This document shows positions 43,507 through 46,423 of a DNA stretch of 46,423 bases, piece by piece. Every line of letters begins with the position of its first letter. Positions within the stretch are counted from its first letter, which is position 1. The position numbers and the translations under genes were made by a program. The notes beneath the pieces are model-generated. The model was given only the letters and a program-made list of their open reading frames with translations. It was not told the DNA's origin and searched no databases. The DNA is from Rhodospirillum sp. GTDB lineage: Bacteria; Pseudomonadota; Alphaproteobacteria; Rhodospirillales; Rhodospirillaceae. The DNA is taken from positions 1 through 46,423 of the forward strand of contig JAIOYK010000043.1 in NCBI GenBank assembly GCA_021741145.1, read 5' to 3'.

Positions 43507-43845
43507 CTGACTTCCTCCCGGTCCTGTTCTTGAACCGCGCGCCGGGGAAAAGCTCCCTCGCGGTCGCGCTTGGTTCTTTTGGTCATTCCCATTCAATCCC
43601 CCCTTCGTCCAGGGGGGCCTCGCGCATCGACCCAAACAACGGCTTCAACCCAAGTTTGGAAAGTTAACGCCTTTACAAAGCCTTAGCACATCTTCCGGTA
43701 GATCGCTCCGAAAGTGGCCGTGCAGTGGAGTAATTCTGGATCGAATTACGTTAATCCAACCCATATTCACTTTACATACTTCGATTGGAGAGTCTCATCG
43801 AGATCAATATCATCCATTTTCTGGACATTTTATTCTACAATTACT
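43507..43845. promoter_or_regulatory. AT-rich gap between E1 alpha and E1 beta genes with two palindromes
   Basis: These 339 nt are gene-free and AT-rich in a GC-rich neighbourhood. Two inverted repeats share the half-site GTAATT/AATTAC: GTAATTC-N6-GAATTAC at 43730-43749 and AATTACT-CT-AGTAATT at 43839-43854, the second overlapping the E1 alpha stop codon. The region could hold an internal promoter and operator for the genes from E1 beta onward, or an mRNA processing site. No coding frame is convincing. Confidence 0.5.
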
Positions 43846-44832
43846 CTAGTAATTCGCGGCGAAGGCGCGGAATTCTTCAGGTGAAACTTCTCCACTCTTT
43901 GTCGAGAATTCGATGGCTTCCGCCATTTCCGCGGCGATTTCGTCCTCGATGGCCTTGATGTCGTCATCACTGATTGGCGCCATCTCTTTCAGCGCGGCAC
44001 GGGCCCGATCCACGGGGTCTCTCTGCTTGTAATAGGCGAGCTTGTCCTCGGGCATATACTTGCCCGGGTCGTTCACGTGGTGGCCCATGTGGCGGAAGGT
44101 CTTCGCCTCGATCAACACTGGCCCTTTGCCCGCCCGGCAGGTTTCCGCCGCGTCGAACACCACGTTATGAACCGCCAGGGGATCATTGCCGTCGACCTGA
44201 TGGCTCTCCACCCCGATAGCCAAGCCGCGCTTGTAAAGGTCAACGTCGCGGGTCGCTTCCTCGATGGGCGTGGAGACGGCGTACTGGTTGTTCTCCACGA
44301 TCAGGATGAAGGACAAGTTCCAGATCGCCGCGAGATTCAGGGACTCAAGGAAGGTGCCGTTGTTCGACGCGCCGTCGGTGGTGAAGGTGACGGTGACCGC
44401 GTCCGAGCCCCGCACTTGGGCGGCCAGGGCGGCGCCAACACCAAGAGGCGTGCCCGCGCCGACAATGCCGTTGGCACCGAGGTTGCCGACACTGATGTCG
44501 GCGATGTGCATGGAGCCGCCATAGCCCTTACAGTAGCCGGTCTCCTTTTGGAGCAACTCCGCGACCATGCGCTTCACATCGGCGCCCCAGGCGATGCAGT
44601 GACCGTGCCCCCTGTGGGTGGACGCGATGTAATCCCCCTCCTTCAGGGCCGCGCAGGCACCGGACGCGATCCCTTCCTGCCCCAGGTAGGGGTGGAAATA
44701 GCCCCGAATCAGCCCCTGCCGGTACAGCTTGATCCCCTCGGTTTCAAAGACCCTGATCTTATAGGCCGTGCGGAAAATTTTTTCCAAAAGCTCCCGAGAT
44801 GGAGCGTTCCCTGCCTTCTTTTGTTTGGTCAT
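43846..44832 (-). CDS. 2-Oxoacid/acetoin dehydrogenase E1 alpha subunit
   Basis: 328 residues from the ATG at 44832 (GGGAGGACC upstream). The order matches AcoA/PdhA: IRVFETEGIKLYRQGLIRG, YLGQEGIASGACAAL, STHRGHGHCIAWG, then the thiamine-diphosphate motif, here TDGASNNGTFLESLNLAA (about 150-167) where most relatives have GDG at its start, followed by ILIVENNQYAVSTP. It decarboxylates a 2-oxoacid, or cleaves an acetoin-like ketone, and passes the acyl group to E2. It is the first gene of the minus-strand operon and divergent from an RpiR regulator. Confidence 0.93.
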   Translation of the reverse strand: MTKQKKAGNAPSRELLEKIFRTAYKIRVFETEGIKLYRQGLIRGYFHPYLGQEGIASGACAALKEGDYIASTHRGHGHCIAWGADVKRMVAELLQKETGYCKGYGGSMHIADISVGNLGANGIVGAGTPLGVGAALAAQVRGSDAVTVTFTTDGASNNGTFLESLNLAAIWNLSFILIVENNQYAVSTPIEEATRDVDLYKRGLAIGVESHQVDGNDPLAVHNVVFDAAETCRAGKGPVLIEAKTFRHMGHHVNDPGKYMPEDKLAYYKQRDPVDRARAALKEMAPISDDDIKAIEDEIAAEMAEAIEFSTKSGEVSPEEFRAFAANY

Positions 44833-45191
44833 ATGGTCCTCCCAGCCCTGCGATGGCGCAGCCATGTCATTAGCTTTGATGACTATTCTAGTAGCAGGGA
44901 CGGAAATTTATGTCGAGAAAATTTTTTCCACGAAAATCAAACGCGCCTTCCAAAGACAAGCCGCCGGACCCCACGAAGTTAGGCAACCCCCATTAGACTG
45001 TTGTTTTTTTTGTGTTATTTTTTTCCATATCGCTCGCATCTCCCGTCAAAAGGGTGAAAATCCTGAAAATATCTTCACGAAATCGAGCGGAGGGTGTATT
45101 TTTTTCCTGGAGAAGCGCCCTGAGAGCGAGCGCTTACACGGTCCGCCACCGACCGGAGCGGCGACCGGATCCGAATCAGAGTCAGGAGCCC
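44833..45191. promoter_or_regulatory. Divergent control region between E1 alpha and the RpiR-family regulator
   Basis: This 359-nt AT-rich stretch, with T runs near 45003-45030, has no gene. Two related sites are visible: GAAAATTTTTTC followed by CACGAAAATC (44917-44938) and GAAAATATCTTC followed by ACGAAATC (45065-45084). Each contains GAA-N6-TTC, the core spacing of RpiR-family operators; the first is AGAA-N6-TTCC, one base from the iol-type consensus. They probably bind the regulator encoded at 45192. Exact promoters cannot be placed. Confidence 0.5.
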
Positions 45192-46097
45192 ATGGACAGC
45201 AACACGGAATCACGGATTCCAGGCGGCAGCCTGGTCCAGAGGGTGCAGGAGCGATACGGTTCACTCCGCAAGTCCGAGCGTATCGTCGCCGACTACCTGC
45301 GTGAAAACGTGGGGACCCGGATGGACCTGTCGATCACGGAACTGGCCAAGCTCCTGGGACTCAGCGAGGCGACCATCAGCCGCGTCAGCCGGGCCCTGGG
45401 CTACAGCGGATTTTCCGACCTGAAGCTGTCGCTGGCCGAAGGCGCCGTGACCCAATCCACCTTCGCCAACATTCCGGTGGAGATCGACCAGACCGATACC
45501 CTGATCCGCACCAGCGGCAAGCTGGCCACACTGCTCGCCGCCAGCATCCAGGGCACCCAGCGCATGCTTGACGCCGAACGGCTGGAAAAGTGCTTGGACG
45601 CCATGCGCAAAGCCAGGAAGATCGCCTTCATTGGCGTCGGGGGAGCCGCGGCCATGTGCGACGAAGCCGCCCACCTCTTCCTCAAGTCTGGTCTGGATGC
45701 CACCGCCCACGCCGACACCTACACCCAGGTGGTCGTCGCCGCCAACCTGACTCCCGATTGCGTGATGATCGGTATTTCCCACACGGGCACCACGGCGGGA
45801 GTGGCCCAGGCGCTGACCTTGGCTCGGAAAAACGGCGCCACCACCATCGCGATCACCAGCGATGCCGGGTCCCAGGTGGCCAAGGCGGCGGACATGGCGC
45901 TCACGACCTGGAACTCCGGCACCCCCTCCATTCCGCTTTATGGCGACTTCATCGAGGGGCGGATCAGCCAAATCTTTCTGATCGACCTGCTCTATATCGG
46001 ATTGCTGTTCGAAGAGGGGGAAGAACGGGCCCGCCACCTTAAGAATACGGCCGCGGCCCTGGAAACGTACTATCAGCGGCTCGGCCCAGACCTCTGA
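45192..46097 (+). CDS. RpiR/MurR-family transcriptional regulator
   Basis: 301 residues from the ATG at 45192 (CAGGAG upstream); the open frame extends 180 nt further back without support. N-terminal HTH_6 domain (about 15-90, ITELAKLLGLSEATISRVSR and LGYSGFSDLKLSL) and a SIS domain (about 130-265, IAFIGVGGAAAMCDEAAHLF, IGISHTGTTAGVAQAL) that normally binds a phosphosugar. It is divergent from the E1 alpha gene, so it most likely controls the dehydrogenase-transketolase-transaldolase operon in response to a sugar phosphate. It shares LGYSGFSDLK-type wording with the iol regulator, but the two are clearly different proteins. Confidence 0.94.
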   Translation: MDSNTESRIPGGSLVQRVQERYGSLRKSERIVADYLRENVGTRMDLSITELAKLLGLSEATISRVSRALGYSGFSDLKLSLAEGAVTQSTFANIPVEIDQTDTLIRTSGKLATLLAASIQGTQRMLDAERLEKCLDAMRKARKIAFIGVGGAAAMCDEAAHLFLKSGLDATAHADTYTQVVVAANLTPDCVMIGISHTGTTAGVAQALTLARKNGATTIAITSDAGSQVAKAADMALTTWNSGTPSIPLYGDFIEGRISQIFLIDLLYIGLLFEEGEERARHLKNTAAALETYYQRLGPDL

Positions 46098-46247
46098 CCG
46101 ACGCCCCCGCGGGGCCTGTCCCTCTCGTCCCCCCCCCGACACCTGAAGCGGTCGACTGACCGCCGCGTGGACTGGCGCGTAAAGCCCGCGTGGCGTTTGG
46201 GCCGTCGCGGCGCCGGAGGAGCCACCGCAAGAGAAGACGCATGGGTT

Positions 46248-46370
46248 TTAGAGCATCGAGCGGAAAAGTGGAACCGGTTTTCCGGTCCACTCGATGCTCT
46301 AACCATATGATTCTAGATCAAATTATCCGCCTTAAAACGGAATCGATTTAAGGGGGATAATTTGGTCTAG
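46248..46370. repeat. Composite two-hairpin intergenic repeat, copy 2
   Basis: First hairpin: TTAGAGCATCGAG (46248-46260) pairs perfectly with CTCGATGCTCTAA (46290-46302); its loop contains GGAAAAGTG and CCGGTTTTCC. The linker carries ATATGATT (46305-46312). Second hairpin: 24-nt arms at 46313-46336 and 46347-46370 match at 22 of 24 positions around a 10-nt loop and start CTAGA. Order, loop sequence and linker match copy 1 at 33589-33700, while the outer stems differ in sequence. The last 53 bases of the window show no gene. Confidence 0.85.
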
Positions 46371-46423
46371 CCCACGCGGCTTGCTATGTCGGGCCGGTGG
46401 TCGACCGGCAGAGCGTCAGGGCC

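Noticed and set aside
45001-45030. T-rich run as a terminator
   Set aside because: No GC-rich stem precedes it on either strand; it fits an AT-rich promoter region better.
46098-46140. GCCCC-CGCGGGGC hairpin as the terminator of the RpiR gene
   Set aside because: The stem is short and not followed by a T tract; not strong enough to call.

Overview
The window is a GC-rich stretch, most likely from an alphaproteobacterium and plausibly of the Rhodospirillales type. This is inferred from the gene content: pxpABC with biotin carboxylase genes, Frc-type sugar ABC transporters, an iolC-DUF2090 fusion under an RpiR regulator, a DUF1127 protein, and two copies of a two-hairpin intergenic repeat. It was not tested by a search. 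The region is almost entirely carbon and nitrogen catabolism, each block with its own importer and/or regulator. I see no rRNA, tRNA, CRISPR array, transposase or phage gene.

Layout. 1-200: the 3' end of a glyceraldehyde-3-phosphate dehydrogenase gene and its terminator. 226-5695: a LysR regulator divergent from pxpA, a biotin carrier protein, biotin carboxylase, pxpB and pxpC, in effect a split urea-carboxylase-like enzyme plus a 5-oxoprolinase subunit. 5758-10788: a TorT-like periplasmic binding protein, a double ATPase and a permease (sugar or polyol importer), then a Gfo/Idh/MocA dehydrogenase. 10884-13363: a DUF1127 protein with a striking upstream palindrome, and a large chemoreceptor.

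13425-25298 is an inositol catabolism locus. On the minus strand lie iolE, iolB, iolG, an Frc-type ABC importer and a hydroxypyruvate-isomerase-like protein. On the plus strand lie an RpiR regulator (IolR-like), an iolC-aldolase fusion and iolD. Sites resembling the IolR operator GGAA-N6-TTCC lie between the regulator and iolC and in the divergent region. iolA is not in the window.

25502-33320: a glutamine-synthetase-like ligase, a polyamine-type ABC importer (binding protein, ATPase, two permeases), an amidase signature enzyme and a convergent LuxR-type regulator.

33589-33700 and 46248-46370 hold two copies of a composite palindromic repeat. They flank a minus-strand block (44832 down to 33826) encoding an E1 alpha/beta, E2 and E3 2-oxoacid/acetoin-type dehydrogenase, a transaldolase-family protein, a transketolase, a phosphoglycolate-phosphatase-like enzyme and a flavin monooxygenase. 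A second RpiR regulator is divergent from it. This block is the best candidate here for an undescribed pathway.
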